From a bacterium (lineage in GTDB: Bacteria; Pseudomonadota; Alphaproteobacteria; Caulobacterales; Caulobacteraceae), in assembly GCA_030824495.1 (NCBI GenBank), contig JAVBXP010000035.1, positions 1-64,000 of the forward strand: a DNA stretch of 64,000 bases, given 5' to 3'. Shown piece by piece: positions 46,548 to 54,842 of this stretch (positions are counted from its first letter, which is position 1; the number at the start of each line of letters is the position of its first letter). A program made the position numbers and the translations under genes. The notes under the pieces are model-generated. The model made no database searches, was not told the origin of the DNA, and worked only from the letters and a program-made list of their open reading frames with translations.

Positions 46548-46745
46548 ATGAGCCGGATTGGCCCACTGCTAAGCAACACAGGTCGCGGCGCCCTCTACGG
46601 GATCGGCGCGGTCATTCTGTTTGGCTTCGTGTTGGCGCTCATCTTCAGCGACGGAAAGCTGTCCGGCGCGAGCCAATTCCCCGACGGTTGGAAGTGTCAG
46701 ACCTTCGGCAAGGGTGCGTCGTACTGCAGCGCGCCAGCGCGCTGA
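46548..46745 (+). CDS. small membrane protein inside the lysis region, opposite strand
   Basis: 65 residues with one hydrophobic segment (ALYGIGAVILFGFVLALIF) and a C-terminal part with two Cys (KCQTFGKGASYC). It starts at the ATG at 46548 with GGAAG upstream; 46536 is an alternative. It is antisense to the lysis transcript, between the endolysin stop and the Rz start. It may be a lysogeny-expressed membrane protein; function unknown. Confidence 0.5.
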   Translation: MSRIGPLLSNTGRGALYGIGAVILFGFVLALIFSDGKLSGASQFPDGWKCQTFGKGASYCSAPAR

Positions 46746-46762
46746 GCCTGCTGGCTAACTAA

Positions 46763-47395
46763 TCAACCTACGTTTCCGGGCCGCAGACCCTCTTCCAGCA
46801 AACCCATCACCTTCGCGGCGGCTTCGCGCTTGGTGACCTTGCCGTCCTTGTTGGTATCGAGCCCGGCGTTCTGACGGTAGGCGACGCCACCGGTGAACAG
46901 GGCGTAGTCCTCCCGCTGGCCCACTGCCTTGGGCCAGAGGATCGCCATGTAGATGTCGGCCAGGGTCTTCAGGCGGCCCTTGTAGGGCGAGAAATACTTC
47001 CAGACCCAATTGAGCTGATCCTCGGGGGTCAGGCGGGCCAGCGCCTCCACGGTCGTGCCCATCCCACGCGTCGTCGACGGCATGAACTGGATGAGGCCAG
47101 TAGCACCGGACCCCGCCATGTTCTTGATGTCCGCTCGGAAGGAACGGCCGCTCTCCCAAGCCATGCATGCCATCAGGTGGTTGGGGTCGAGGCCCAGGTC
47201 TTCGCCGATCCACCGGACGCGGTCACGGAAGACTGCCGATACCTTGGCGCCCCAGGCCAAGCCCCGAACTGGCGGCGGCGTGGGCGCAGGAGCGGGTACG
47301 GGCGGCGCGGCGGCTGGTTCGGCCAGCGCCGCGTCAACGCGTGCCAGAGCAGCCCGCAGATCGGCCCGAACAAGTTCGAGAACTTCCCGGCTCAT
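46763..47395 (-). CDS. phage endolysin, lytic transglycosylase type
   Basis: 210 residues. A short helical N-terminus and Pro/Ala linker lead to a transglycosylase-like catalytic domain: CMAWESGRSF carries the catalytic Glu, and ATGLIQFMPSTTRGMGTTVE is the SLT/lysozyme-type motif. A near-C-terminal DTNKDGKVTKREA looks like an EF-hand calcium loop. It lacks a signal peptide, so it needs a holin. The ATG overlaps the upstream gene stop by four bases. Confidence 0.82.
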   Translation of the reverse strand: MSREVLELVRADLRAALARVDAALAEPAAAPPVPAPAPTPPPVRGLAWGAKVSAVFRDRVRWIGEDLGLDPNHLMACMAWESGRSFRADIKNMAGSGATGLIQFMPSTTRGMGTTVEALARLTPEDQLNWVWKYFSPYKGRLKTLADIYMAILWPKAVGQREDYALFTGGVAYRQNAGLDTNKDGKVTKREAAAKVMGLLEEGLRPGNVG

Positions 47396-47754
47396 TGGGC
47401 GCGCTCCCATGGCGGCGCTTCTTCAGGCGGGGTCGCATCGCGCACCGTCACGTCAACATCGGCCGCAGCGGTAATCTGAGCGGTTCCGGGCGGCGGGGTA
47501 GACCGCGCCCTCTCCTTCTCGACTTCAGCGTTCTGGCCGGCGATGCGGGTGTTTTCGAATGCCTTGCCGGCGTAGAGAGCTGTCCCCCAGCCAGCGAGCA
47601 CGCCAAGCACCAGGGCGCCGCCCTCGGCCGTGGTCACCTTGTCGGCGATGACGATGGTGGCCCAGGCGCCCGACCCGCTGGCTGCGTAGATCGCAAACGG
47701 CCTGGCCAAGTCGGCGATGAACGCCTTCACAGCGTCCGCAGTTGATCGGGACAT
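47392..47754 (-). CDS. holin-like small membrane protein
   Basis: 120 residues. An N-terminal amphipathic stretch (AVKAFIADLARPFAIYAASG) and one or two hydrophobic segments (WATIVIADKVTTAEGGALVL, GVLAGWGTALYAG) precede a charged, Pro-rich tail. It lies just before the endolysin gene with coupled starts (ATGA, TGATG), the usual holin position. Membrane count cannot be fixed by eye, so the call is by context. Confidence 0.55.
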   Translation of the reverse strand: MSRSTADAVKAFIADLARPFAIYAASGSGAWATIVIADKVTTAEGGALVLGVLAGWGTALYAGKAFENTRIAGQNAEVEKERARSTPPPGTAQITAAADVDVTVRDATPPEEAPPWERAQ

Positions 47755-48176
47755 CAGTTCTTGTCCTCGGATGAGAGGGTGGTGAAGCCGGCCCGCGTGC
47801 TGACGAGATTGCCGATCTGGCGTTCGATGACGCTCACGGACCGGCCAAGCGATTCCAGCTTCTCGCTCTGGTGCTTGCCGTTGATCTCCACGGTCGTCCG
47901 CATGGTCACGAACTCGTCCCGGAGCGTCCAAAACTTATCGAGGCCAGTCTCGACGTTGCCAAGGCGGCCATCCATCAGCCGGCGCTCGCCCTCGGTCTTG
48001 TCGGCCTGGCCTTCGACCTCCTCGATACGCTGCTCCACCTTTGAGAGCGTCGATGCGATGTTCTTCATCGCCTCGCTCCATTGCCCGACAAAGCGGCCCA
48101 CGATGAAGAGGTTGACTGCCGTGCCGCTCAGCATGACGGCGACCGAGATCGCGATGCCGATCCATTGAGTAGACAT
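47754..48176 (-). CDS. membrane-anchored coiled-coil phage protein
   Basis: 140 residues. One N-terminal membrane helix (WIGIAISVAVMLSGTAVNLFI) and a long heptad-rich helix (SKVEQRIEEVEGQADKTEGE onward) give an anchored coiled coil. Its stop overlaps the holin-like start (TGATG). Similar proteins sit in the lysis cassettes of many siphoviruses, as antiholin or holin partner; no specific family is claimed. Confidence 0.55.
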   Translation of the reverse strand: MSTQWIGIAISVAVMLSGTAVNLFIVGRFVGQWSEAMKNIASTLSKVEQRIEEVEGQADKTEGERRLMDGRLGNVETGLDKFWTLRDEFVTMRTTVEINGKHQSEKLESLGRSVSVIERQIGNLVSTRAGFTTLSSEDKN

Positions 48177-48310
48177 TCGGGCGTGAACTCCGTCCGAGAC
48201 TATGGGGCTGTTGAGGGCACTGCGCAGGGGACGCGTTCGCCGAACGGCGAATTGCGGATTGACAACCCAGCTGAGGGTGAGCTTGGTGGCCACAACCTGG
48301 GGAGGGTGCA

Positions 48311-48514
48311 ATGAAAGTGGGAATTAAGCGGTTCGACGTCGCAATGGACGTGAAGACCAAGGGGATCGAACTCGACGTCTATGCGAACGACGGAAAATTT
48401 CGCGGAGATCTTGTTGTCACGAAAACTGGTCTGATCTGGTGTGAAGGCAAAACCAAGCGTGAGAACGGCAGCAAGGTCAGCTGGGATGAGTTCATCAAAT
48501 GGATGAACGCCTAG
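48311..48514 (+). CDS. small hypothetical protein, opposite strand
   Basis: 67 residues with GGGAGG six bases before the ATG. Basic and beta-rich (KVGIKRFDVAMDVKTKGIEL, LVVTKTGLIWCEGKTK) with a C-terminal helix. It lies divergently from the coiled-coil gene and runs against a tail-gene remnant at 48,511. Looks like an independent moron gene; unknown function. Confidence 0.6.
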   Translation: MKVGIKRFDVAMDVKTKGIELDVYANDGKFRGDLVVTKTGLIWCEGKTKRENGSKVSWDEFIKWMNA

Positions 48515-48585
48515 ATTGCCGACACCGCCGCGAGGGCCGCTTGGTCCCGTGGCGGTGTAGCTAGCTCCGCGATCACGCGACCTCG
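48511..48585 (-). pseudogene. leftover 3' end of a tail-spike-like gene
   Basis: The last 24 codons read GRVIAELATPPRDQAALAAVSAI before a stop, closely similar to the end of the tail-spike gene at 49,278 (GRIIIDFRTPAEGQAALAAV then LAIS). Nothing coherent precedes it on the minus strand. The PEPxxWA-CTERM gene lies between this piece and the intact gene's end. It is best explained as a 3' remnant displaced when that gene was acquired. Confidence 0.5.
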
Positions 48586-48673
48586 CTGTTCAGATCTCCA
48601 CCCTGTTGGGCAACCAACGGTTGACACTCCGCACGTAGGCGGCTTGGTTAACCCCAATGTATCGGGGGAAAGC

Positions 48674-49333
48674 ATGAAGCGTTCGATTGCGGCTCTAGCG
48701 GCCGCGGCGTTCTTGGTGGCTAGTCCGGCAATGGCTGCGACAGTTCTACCAGTGGCCGCTGGCAACCAACTCACTTGGTCATTCAATGGGCCGGACCTCG
48801 GTGAGGCTCAGTCTTTCCAGCTGGAATATTCAGGCGCCCTGAACAACCTACGCATCTTTGCCGGTGGAACGTATGAATGGTGGTTTCCGGTTTTCGTCGG
48901 CAGTGGCCCCGACGACTTTGATCTTTGGTCTGACTTCGAAGGCGGCGGAGCCAACTGCCAGGACAGTTATGACGGCTTCTCCTGCTACACCTCCACCTAC
49001 CCCGGTGGCATCGAAGTGTCGGTTGACCTACTGAAGCGCACTCATGAGAAGACCGTGCTGGGCATCCGCTTTAAGCACTGGGGTCCGGACCGTGAGATTT
49101 GCACTCCCAACGGCTCAAAGTGTCAGAACAACGGATGGCACGGATTAGGGACGACGATCCGCGCTGATTTCGCCGGACCTCAAGCGCCCTCAAATGCGAC
49201 GCTTTCGACTTCGGCGGTACCGGAGCCGACCACATGGGCCGTGATGATTGCCGGCTTCGGCTTGGCGGGTGCTGGCCTCAGGAAATCGCGAGCACTGCGG
49301 CGAGCGCAGCCTGCCCTTCAGCTGGCGTCCTGA
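48674..49333 (+). CDS. exported PEPxxWA-CTERM protein (copy 2)
   Basis: 219 residues. Signal peptide (KRSIAALAAAAFLVASPAMA), a beta-rich passenger with paired cysteines, and a PEPxxWA-CTERM tail: VPEPTTWAVMIAGFGLAGAG with basic end RKSRALRR. GGGGGAAA precedes the ATG, the same ribosome site as copy 1, and TTGACA lies at 48,631. Passenger sequence is not similar to copy 1. Its 3' end overlaps the tail-spike gene convergently by 56 bases, so tail and basic cluster are encoded over the spike's end. Confidence 0.83.
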   Translation: MKRSIAALAAAAFLVASPAMAATVLPVAAGNQLTWSFNGPDLGEAQSFQLEYSGALNNLRIFAGGTYEWWFPVFVGSGPDDFDLWSDFEGGGANCQDSYDGFSCYTSTYPGGIEVSVDLLKRTHEKTVLGIRFKHWGPDREICTPNGSKCQNNGWHGLGTTIRADFAGPQAPSNATLSTSAVPEPTTWAVMIAGFGLAGAGLRKSRALRRAQPALQLAS

Positions 49334-50579
49334 AGTCGATAATTATCCGGCCCTTGGTCTTCAGGGGCTCCACCTTGGCGACCGTCCGTTTGGCGATGAT
49401 CTCCCGCAGGTCGTCGCCGGCGGGCGGCGCTTCCGGCTCCGGATCACCAGTGAGGCCGCGCTTCACCCCTGCATAGATCGCAGCCGGCGTTCCCAACTTG
49501 GCCACGGCCGCCGAAAGCTCCTCGCCAAAGAACCCGGGCTTGTCGGGGCTGGTCCGCTGCACCGTGATGTTGTCCTCAAGGACGGTTCCGGTCGCGCCCT
49601 TGGCCGCATCGGAGATCGAGCCCACCAGATTGCCGCGCGCCTCGATGTTCTTGCAGCTCGCCTGGATGATGATGCCGATATCCTTGGCGACCGCGCCGGT
49701 TGGCCTGTCCTGGATCATTACGTTGTCGAAGATCTTCCCGTCGGTGACGTCGGAGACGATTAGCCCCTGATGGTCGCCGCCGATGATTGAGTTGCCGCTG
49801 TACTCGTAGCCGATGATCCCACCGGCCTTCCCCTGGACCCAGCCGCCCATCATCGGCTCTCCGTCGCCGGTCTCCATGCGGTTGGTCTTGACCTTGATAT
49901 TGGTCAGCGGCGTTGGTCCGCCGTTCCAAATGGCGATCCAGTCGCCATGATCGCCGCCCCTCGCGGTGTCGCCGTAGCGCCAGGGCTTGGCGCTGTGGAG
50001 ATGGTTTTCCTCGATGAGCAGGTCGAAGCCGCCGCCTACGATGGCCGACTTGCGGGTGTGGTGGATCTCGTTGTCGGCGATCGTGGTCCCCTGCCCGCCC
50101 ACGTTCATGCCGCGATAGAGGTGATGGATCTCGTTGCCCTGGATGAGGACGTCCTCGCAGGCGATCACCGTGACCCCGTGACAGGTCGGCCAACCGATCA
50201 CGTTCTGCGTCTTGTCGAGCGCCTCAGCGGTCTCCGGCACGCCATTGACGGCGGGACCGCTGGCCACTTCGCCATTCACCAATCGGATGCGCTTGGACTT
50301 CTGCAGGTAGACCACGGCCGTATCCGGGACCGTCGTCATATCAGGCGTGTAGAGGACGGCCAGGCCATCGAAGGTCACGCCCTCGCACTCCCGCAAGGCA
50401 ATGCTGCGCAGGCGGGCCGCGCGTGGCTCAGGCGAGACGATCCGGAGCGGCTCGGCGAACACGCGCCGACGCAGGGTAACGTCGCCGTAGTCGCCGGGAG
50501 CAAGGCGGACCTCCTCGCCGCCCTTGGCCGATAGCAAGACGGCCGCCAGCGTCGCCGGCGTAGCGTTGAGTGAGATCAT
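49278..50579 (-). CDS. tail spike, right-handed beta-helix type
   Basis: 433 residues. Repeating beta-helix rungs are clear (VLIQGNEIHHLYRGMNVGGQ, TTIADNEIHHTRKSAIVGGG, LLIEENHLHS). A short head (SLNATPATLAAVLLSAKGGE) begins it and an extended C-terminal tail follows the helix. Such phage proteins bind or cut host polysaccharide. The extreme C-terminus is shared with the remnant at 48,511. Expressed in the minus-strand late operon. Confidence 0.75.
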   Translation of the reverse strand: MISLNATPATLAAVLLSAKGGEEVRLAPGDYGDVTLRRRVFAEPLRIVSPEPRAARLRSIALRECEGVTFDGLAVLYTPDMTTVPDTAVVYLQKSKRIRLVNGEVASGPAVNGVPETAEALDKTQNVIGWPTCHGVTVIACEDVLIQGNEIHHLYRGMNVGGQGTTIADNEIHHTRKSAIVGGGFDLLIEENHLHSAKPWRYGDTARGGDHGDWIAIWNGGPTPLTNIKVKTNRMETGDGEPMMGGWVQGKAGGIIGYEYSGNSIIGGDHQGLIVSDVTDGKIFDNVMIQDRPTGAVAKDIGIIIQASCKNIEARGNLVGSISDAAKGATGTVLEDNITVQRTSPDKPGFFGEELSAAVAKLGTPAAIYAGVKRGLTGDPEPEAPPAGDDLREIIAKRTVAKVEPLKTKGRIIIDFRTPAEGQAALAAVLAIS

Positions 50580-50614
50580 CTTCGCACCGTAAGTCTGGAG
50601 GGAAAGCCGAGCCG

Positions 50615-52648
50615 TCAGGCGGCCAAGGCGGCGCTGATTGTGGCGAAGTACCCGTTTGCCGGCGTGTCGCCGCCATCAGCCAGACGCTGAACGCCCACGA
50701 CTGAGGGATGCAGGCCGTCGCCCGAATAGTAAGTCGTGTTCGCGGCGTCGGCCGCCGTGCTGAACCGCTTCGCGCCGCCAGCCTCGATGTTCGCCAACTC
50801 CAGGAGGCCCATCTTGCCGGCGAAGGCGCCGCCAGTGTTGGTGCCCGTATCGACGAGATACTGAGGATCGCGCAGCAGGCCTCGAAGCGTCTCGATCATC
50901 GGCTGCACGATGGCGCCGGAGCGGCTGATGTTGGTCGCCTGCAGGCCAGACCAGCCGCGCTGAAGCGCCCCGGTCGAGGTCGTATTCCAGAACGCGACCA
51001 GCGCCGAATACGCGGCGGCGGCAGTCGTGCCGGCATTGAGATCGTTGGTGAGAACGTGGTTGACGATGATGTTCTTGCCGGGAAGCGTCTGGGCAAGCAT
51101 GCCGTTGGCGGCGTCACGCTGGAGAACCAGGTCGGCGACCTTGTACCCACCGATCGCGATGTTGATGACGCGCGTGGACGCCGGAAGGCTGATCGGCGAA
51201 CCGGGATTGGTCAGCAGGGCGCCGAGGCTTTGATAGCCGGAGACCGGCGGAATACCCCGGCTCAAGCTGTCGCCCATGATCACGACCGTGTCGGTGACGG
51301 CAGGGATCGCCCAGTTATCCACGATCTTGGCGGCGGCGGCGTCGGCTTGGGCGTCGGTGACCAGGCCCGTCACGATGATCATCTCGTAGACGTCCATTTC
51401 AGCCCAGGTGCCCGAGGCGGCGGGACTGAAGGCGAAACGGCCGATTTCCGCCCCGGCGATACCGGTGATCGACACCGGGATCTGCGCTACCGAGGCGAAC
51501 TCCTTGTTGATGTACAGGCGCTGAGCGCCATTGGCTGTGGGGCGGCTGACGACGCCCACAACCTGCATCTGCGCCCCGACCAGGATCTTGGCGCGCTTGG
51601 CCGCATCGGTGCTGGCGGCGATGTTGTTGCCGACCAGGAAGGGCGCCTGCTTCAAGCTGGTGGCGACCGAGACCGTCGCCGCGCCGGTATTGGGCGGCGT
51701 AGAGCCGTTGACCCCTTGCGAGAAGTAGGACTGGGCCGGAGATCCGGGCCCGCCACGCGGTGCGCGCATGACAAAGAAGACCGCGAAGGCGCGGGTGTCA
51801 GACACCAGAGCTGCGGCGATCTTCAGCCACTCGGCGTTGGTGAAGCGCGCAAAGCGGCGACCGCGGTCGTCGGTGACGTCCAGCGGGCCGACGCCGGCCG
51901 AGCCCTCAGATGCGTTGGCCAGGCCCATCCGGTCGGTGATTGACGTGATCCGGCCGCCCGAGGTGGTCACAGTGGCCGTGGGCAGGTGATAGTGGACAGC
52001 CGCGGTGACGCCGGTCCCCGAAAGGTCAGTGGCGTCTGCGCCAGGCGACGCGGCCGACGAAACGGTCAGATTGAACGGCCCCAGTGAGGCGGTCAGACCA
52101 TCGGCGTCAGTCACCGTGATGGTGAGCGACGCCGTGCCCGAGGCCACGGGCGTGCCGGAGATTCCGCCGTCCTCATCGTCGAACGACAAGCCCGTTTGCG
52201 GTGTGCCGGAAAGCGCGAAGCTGTACGGAGCATGGCCCCCGCTTTGGACGGGCGTGAAGGCATACGGAGAGCCGACGAAGGCGGTGCCGGGCGTCCCCGA
52301 TAGCTGGAGGGGCCCCGCGATCGTCACCGGGTCGCTGATCGCGGTAGTCGGGCCGATATCGTTGGCCGCATCCACCTCGACCGTCATGGCGCCCGCGCCT
52401 GCCGCGACATCCGCCGCGGTCCAAACATAGGCGGGGTTGGTCGAAACCGTCGTCGCACCGCGCTTGATCGCATAGGTGAAGTTCGGACTGGGCAGTCCTG
52501 TCCAGGAGCCCGGATTGACCGCGGCGCTCTGCCCTTGCGTCAGCGGCCCTTCGAAGAACGGCTTGACCACATTCACCGGCGCCGTTGTGGCGGCCGGCCG
52601 CGCGGCCGTGGGGATCACACCCAGGCCAATAGCGATGCCGATGCTCAT
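50615..52648 (-). CDS. tail fibre with Ig-like, LamG-like and SGNH/GDSL esterase domains
   Basis: 677 residues. After an N-terminal tail-attachment part come Ig-like (He_PIG-type) modules (about 100-200, LSGTPGTAFVGSPYAFTPVQ), a LamG-like beta sandwich (about 230-440) and an SGNH hydrolase: block I VIMGDSLSRG (Ser about 456), an Asn in VLTNDLN, and the block V Asp/His in DGLHPSVVG (about 648). The domain order suggests a fibre that removes acetyl groups from a surface glycan at adsorption. The enzyme's exact substrate cannot be told. Confidence 0.75.
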   Translation of the reverse strand: MSIGIAIGLGVIPTAARPAATTAPVNVVKPFFEGPLTQGQSAAVNPGSWTGLPSPNFTYAIKRGATTVSTNPAYVWTAADVAAGAGAMTVEVDAANDIGPTTAISDPVTIAGPLQLSGTPGTAFVGSPYAFTPVQSGGHAPYSFALSGTPQTGLSFDDEDGGISGTPVASGTASLTITVTDADGLTASLGPFNLTVSSAASPGADATDLSGTGVTAAVHYHLPTATVTTSGGRITSITDRMGLANASEGSAGVGPLDVTDDRGRRFARFTNAEWLKIAAALVSDTRAFAVFFVMRAPRGGPGSPAQSYFSQGVNGSTPPNTGAATVSVATSLKQAPFLVGNNIAASTDAAKRAKILVGAQMQVVGVVSRPTANGAQRLYINKEFASVAQIPVSITGIAGAEIGRFAFSPAASGTWAEMDVYEMIIVTGLVTDAQADAAAAKIVDNWAIPAVTDTVVIMGDSLSRGIPPVSGYQSLGALLTNPGSPISLPASTRVINIAIGGYKVADLVLQRDAANGMLAQTLPGKNIIVNHVLTNDLNAGTTAAAAYSALVAFWNTTSTGALQRGWSGLQATNISRSGAIVQPMIETLRGLLRDPQYLVDTGTNTGGAFAGKMGLLELANIEAGGAKRFSTAADAANTTYYSGDGLHPSVVGVQRLADGGDTPANGYFATISAALAA

Positions 52649-52675
52649 GGGGCGCGTTCTCCGAAACTCAGGTGC

Positions 52676-53227
52676 TTAAGCGGGCCAGCCGTCAGCGGCG
52701 GCGGCGATGAAGGCGCAAAGACCTTCGGCGTCGTCAGGCAGCGCGGCCTCGATGGCGTCCGACGCAGCGCGGACTTCTTTGATCCAGGCGGCGGCCGAGA
52801 GCATCGCCTCGCGCTCCGCCGTCTCCTCGGCCGTCAACTCGCGGTCCAGGCGGATATCCACCAGCTCAGTCGCCCGCATGTTCATGTTGGCCTGCTTCCA
52901 GGTCGGATAGAGCGCCAGGATGCGCTGCCCGGCCTCTGCCTTCACCTCGGCGATCCGGCAGGCACGCACGCTTTCGATTCCAGCATCCGACCAGACCCAA
53001 GTCGGAACGCCATCGACGTCCTCAAGTTCGGGCGGATGGCCCAGGCCGGGCACAGGCGGCGAACCGGCGATTTCGGCACGAACAAGCCCCTGCTCCGCCG
53101 TTCCGTCGTCGGTCAGGCCCGCGAGCCACGCCTGGGAGCATGCAACACGCCCGATGCTGACGGTCTGGTCGTTCGGATGAACCCACGCAGCATCAGGCTG
53201 TGCGGCTGGCTTAGCTGCGTAGGGCAT
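52676..53227 (-). CDS. tail fibre assembly-like / host-specificity protein
   Basis: 183 residues. It carries an early HPNDQTVSIG, a middle with acidic loop (PELEDVDGVPTWVW), then helical KAEAGQRILALYPTWKQANM, which is common in phage tail-fibre-associated proteins (a region before an alpha-helical end). It sits between two fibre genes on the minus strand. Functional assignment is by context. Confidence 0.55.
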   Translation of the reverse strand: MPYAAKPAAQPDAAWVHPNDQTVSIGRVACSQAWLAGLTDDGTAEQGLVRAEIAGSPPVPGLGHPPELEDVDGVPTWVWSDAGIESVRACRIAEVKAEAGQRILALYPTWKQANMNMRATELVDIRLDRELTAEETAEREAMLSAAAWIKEVRAASDAIEAALPDDAEGLCAFIAAAADGWPA

Positions 53228-53251
53228 GTGTCGTTCCCGCGTTCAGGATGA

Positions 53252-53947
53252 TCAAGGAACCTGGAAGGTCCCGTTGCCGGTGAAGGTGTGGACCGTGTAG
53301 CCACCGCTCGACGAGACCGAGCCACCGGTCGCGCGCTGTGGCCCTGCATACCGCAAGACGACAATCCCGTTCTGACCGGCCAGGGCGTTCAAGGCGGTCG
53401 AGTTTCCCCCATTGCCAGTATTGGGCGTGATGGGCGCGCCTAGACCGCCTTCGGCGTAGATGACCGCGCTGCCAGTGATGCTGCTGACGACCCCGTTACC
53501 GCCGTTCCCAGGGGCCCCGGCCGAACCTGCGCCGCCCCCGCCTCCTGAGGCTCCCGTTCCGACGGCGCCAGCATGGCCTTGCCCCGCAACGCCGGCGCCT
53601 GCGGCAAGGCCGCTCGAGCCACCGCCACCACCTGAGCCGCCCAATCGACCGGCGCTGTTCTGGGCTGCCCCTCCGCCGCCGCCGCCGACGGCCACCGCGA
53701 TGGCGCCCAAGGATGAGTTACCTCCATCCTGACCGCCGCTCGTTGCGCCACCCCCTAGGCCGCCGATACCGATGACGATCGAGAGGATGTCCGTGTTGGC
53801 GATGATGGCTGTTCCGGCCAGAAGTCCGCCCGCGCCGCCGCCACCGCCCGCAATGCCGCTGGCGCCGCCGCCGCCACCGCCGCCGCCAGCGACGACGAGA
53901 TACTCAGCAACCAGCGACTCTTCGAAGATCATCTCCTCGTCAAACAT
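53252..53947 (-). CDS. glycine-rich tail adhesin
   Basis: 231 residues, dominated by glycine runs (VVAGGGGGGGGASG and many later GGG blocks) between short conserved strands, ending TVHTFTGNGTFQVP. This is the pattern of receptor-binding tip proteins with polyglycine II helices in long-tailed phages. The ATG overlaps the upstream stop (TGATG). The GC-rich, repeat-like glycine codons make length change by slippage likely. Confidence 0.75.
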   Translation of the reverse strand: MFDEEMIFEESLVAEYLVVAGGGGGGGGASGIAGGGGGAGGLLAGTAIIANTDILSIVIGIGGLGGGATSGGQDGGNSSLGAIAVAVGGGGGGAAQNSAGRLGGSGGGGGSSGLAAGAGVAGQGHAGAVGTGASGGGGGAGSAGAPGNGGNGVVSSITGSAVIYAEGGLGAPITPNTGNGGNSTALNALAGQNGIVVLRYAGPQRATGGSVSSSGGYTVHTFTGNGTFQVP

Positions 53948-54840
53948 CAGTTCGTCGGGGCTCGAATGAAGGTGACGACAACCCGCGTGGCTGTCCCCGA
54001 CCCGTCAACAGTGATCACCCGAAGCTGAAGGTAATCCTTGCCGCTGGCGGTCGTAGACAGCACCGGTAGCCCGCCAGCACGGAAGTAGACGCCGCTTGCC
54101 CAGGCGAGGATGCGGCTGCCCGTTACATCCTGCGTGATCTCCAGCAGGAAGGTGTCGTTCGGGCTGCAATTGGTGATCGCGGCGAGGGCGCGGTTGCCGC
54201 CGATGGTCCAGGTGAAGTTCCGGCCGACCAGGCCGTTGGGTGTGACGGTGGCGCCATCAATGAGCGGAACCCAGACCTTGGCGTCACGGATCGTCTTGGG
54301 GGTCGGCGCGGCGGCGTCCGACGCTCCGGCCCACAAGTCTTCCTTGGTCGCCGCAGCGCCGAAGAACGCTGCATCAATGATCTGCCACGCGCTGAACAAG
54401 CCCGCTCCGAAAGCGCCGGACGACACGACCGTCACCGCGAAGGCGGATGAGGAAGTTACGCTGCTTATCGTCCCGAACATCCGGATCGTCGGATCGGAGA
54501 TCTGAACGATCACGACTCGCTTGTTCAGGACTGCCAGCTTGGGCTTGGCCTCCAGCAAGCCGACTGTTTTGACCCCAGCGCCGACGACGAGCGGCGAACT
54601 GCTCCGGCCCACCAAGCCGGCCGCGTCTGTCGCGACGAGGGCCGCAGCCTCGATCTCCGAAGCTCGATTGAAAACCTCGGTGGCGTTGTTGAAGGTCACC
54701 AGACCAGCGGCGTTCATGCCGTCAATCGACTCGGGAAGCTCGATCCAGGCTTGGTCGGCGCGGGCTTCGAAGTTGTCCGGGTCAGTTGAAAGCGGAACCG
54801 GAGTGGTGATTTCAGGGATGGGCGTTGGCGCGGTGGGCAA
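53947..54840 (-). CDS. phage tail fibre/tip protein
   Basis: 297 residues. Pro/Thr-rich head (TPIPEITTPVPLSTDPDNFE) followed by alanine-rich helices and beta-strand stretches, with a last beta-rich domain (YLQLRVITVDGSGTATRVVV). Likely an adhesin or connector between tail tip and fibres. No named family recognised; order in the operon is the main evidence. Confidence 0.6.
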   Translation of the reverse strand: MPTAPTPIPEITTPVPLSTDPDNFEARADQAWIELPESIDGMNAAGLVTFNNATEVFNRASEIEAAALVATDAAGLVGRSSSPLVVGAGVKTVGLLEAKPKLAVLNKRVVIVQISDPTIRMFGTISSVTSSSAFAVTVVSSGAFGAGLFSAWQIIDAAFFGAAATKEDLWAGASDAAAPTPKTIRDAKVWVPLIDGATVTPNGLVGRNFTWTIGGNRALAAITNCSPNDTFLLEITQDVTGSRILAWASGVYFRAGGLPVLSTTASGKDYLQLRVITVDGSGTATRVVVTFIRAPTN

Positions 54841-54842
54841 GG

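Noticed and set aside
45223-49333. The two PEPxxWA-CTERM genes as a tandem duplication
   Set aside because: Only the signal, ribosome site and sorting tail are alike; the passengers are unrelated and the genes are on opposite strands.
53252-53947. Glycine-rich repeats as a CRISPR-like or satellite array
   Set aside because: The repeats are in frame, irregular, and encode a phage tip adhesin; no direct repeat-spacer structure exists anywhere in the window.
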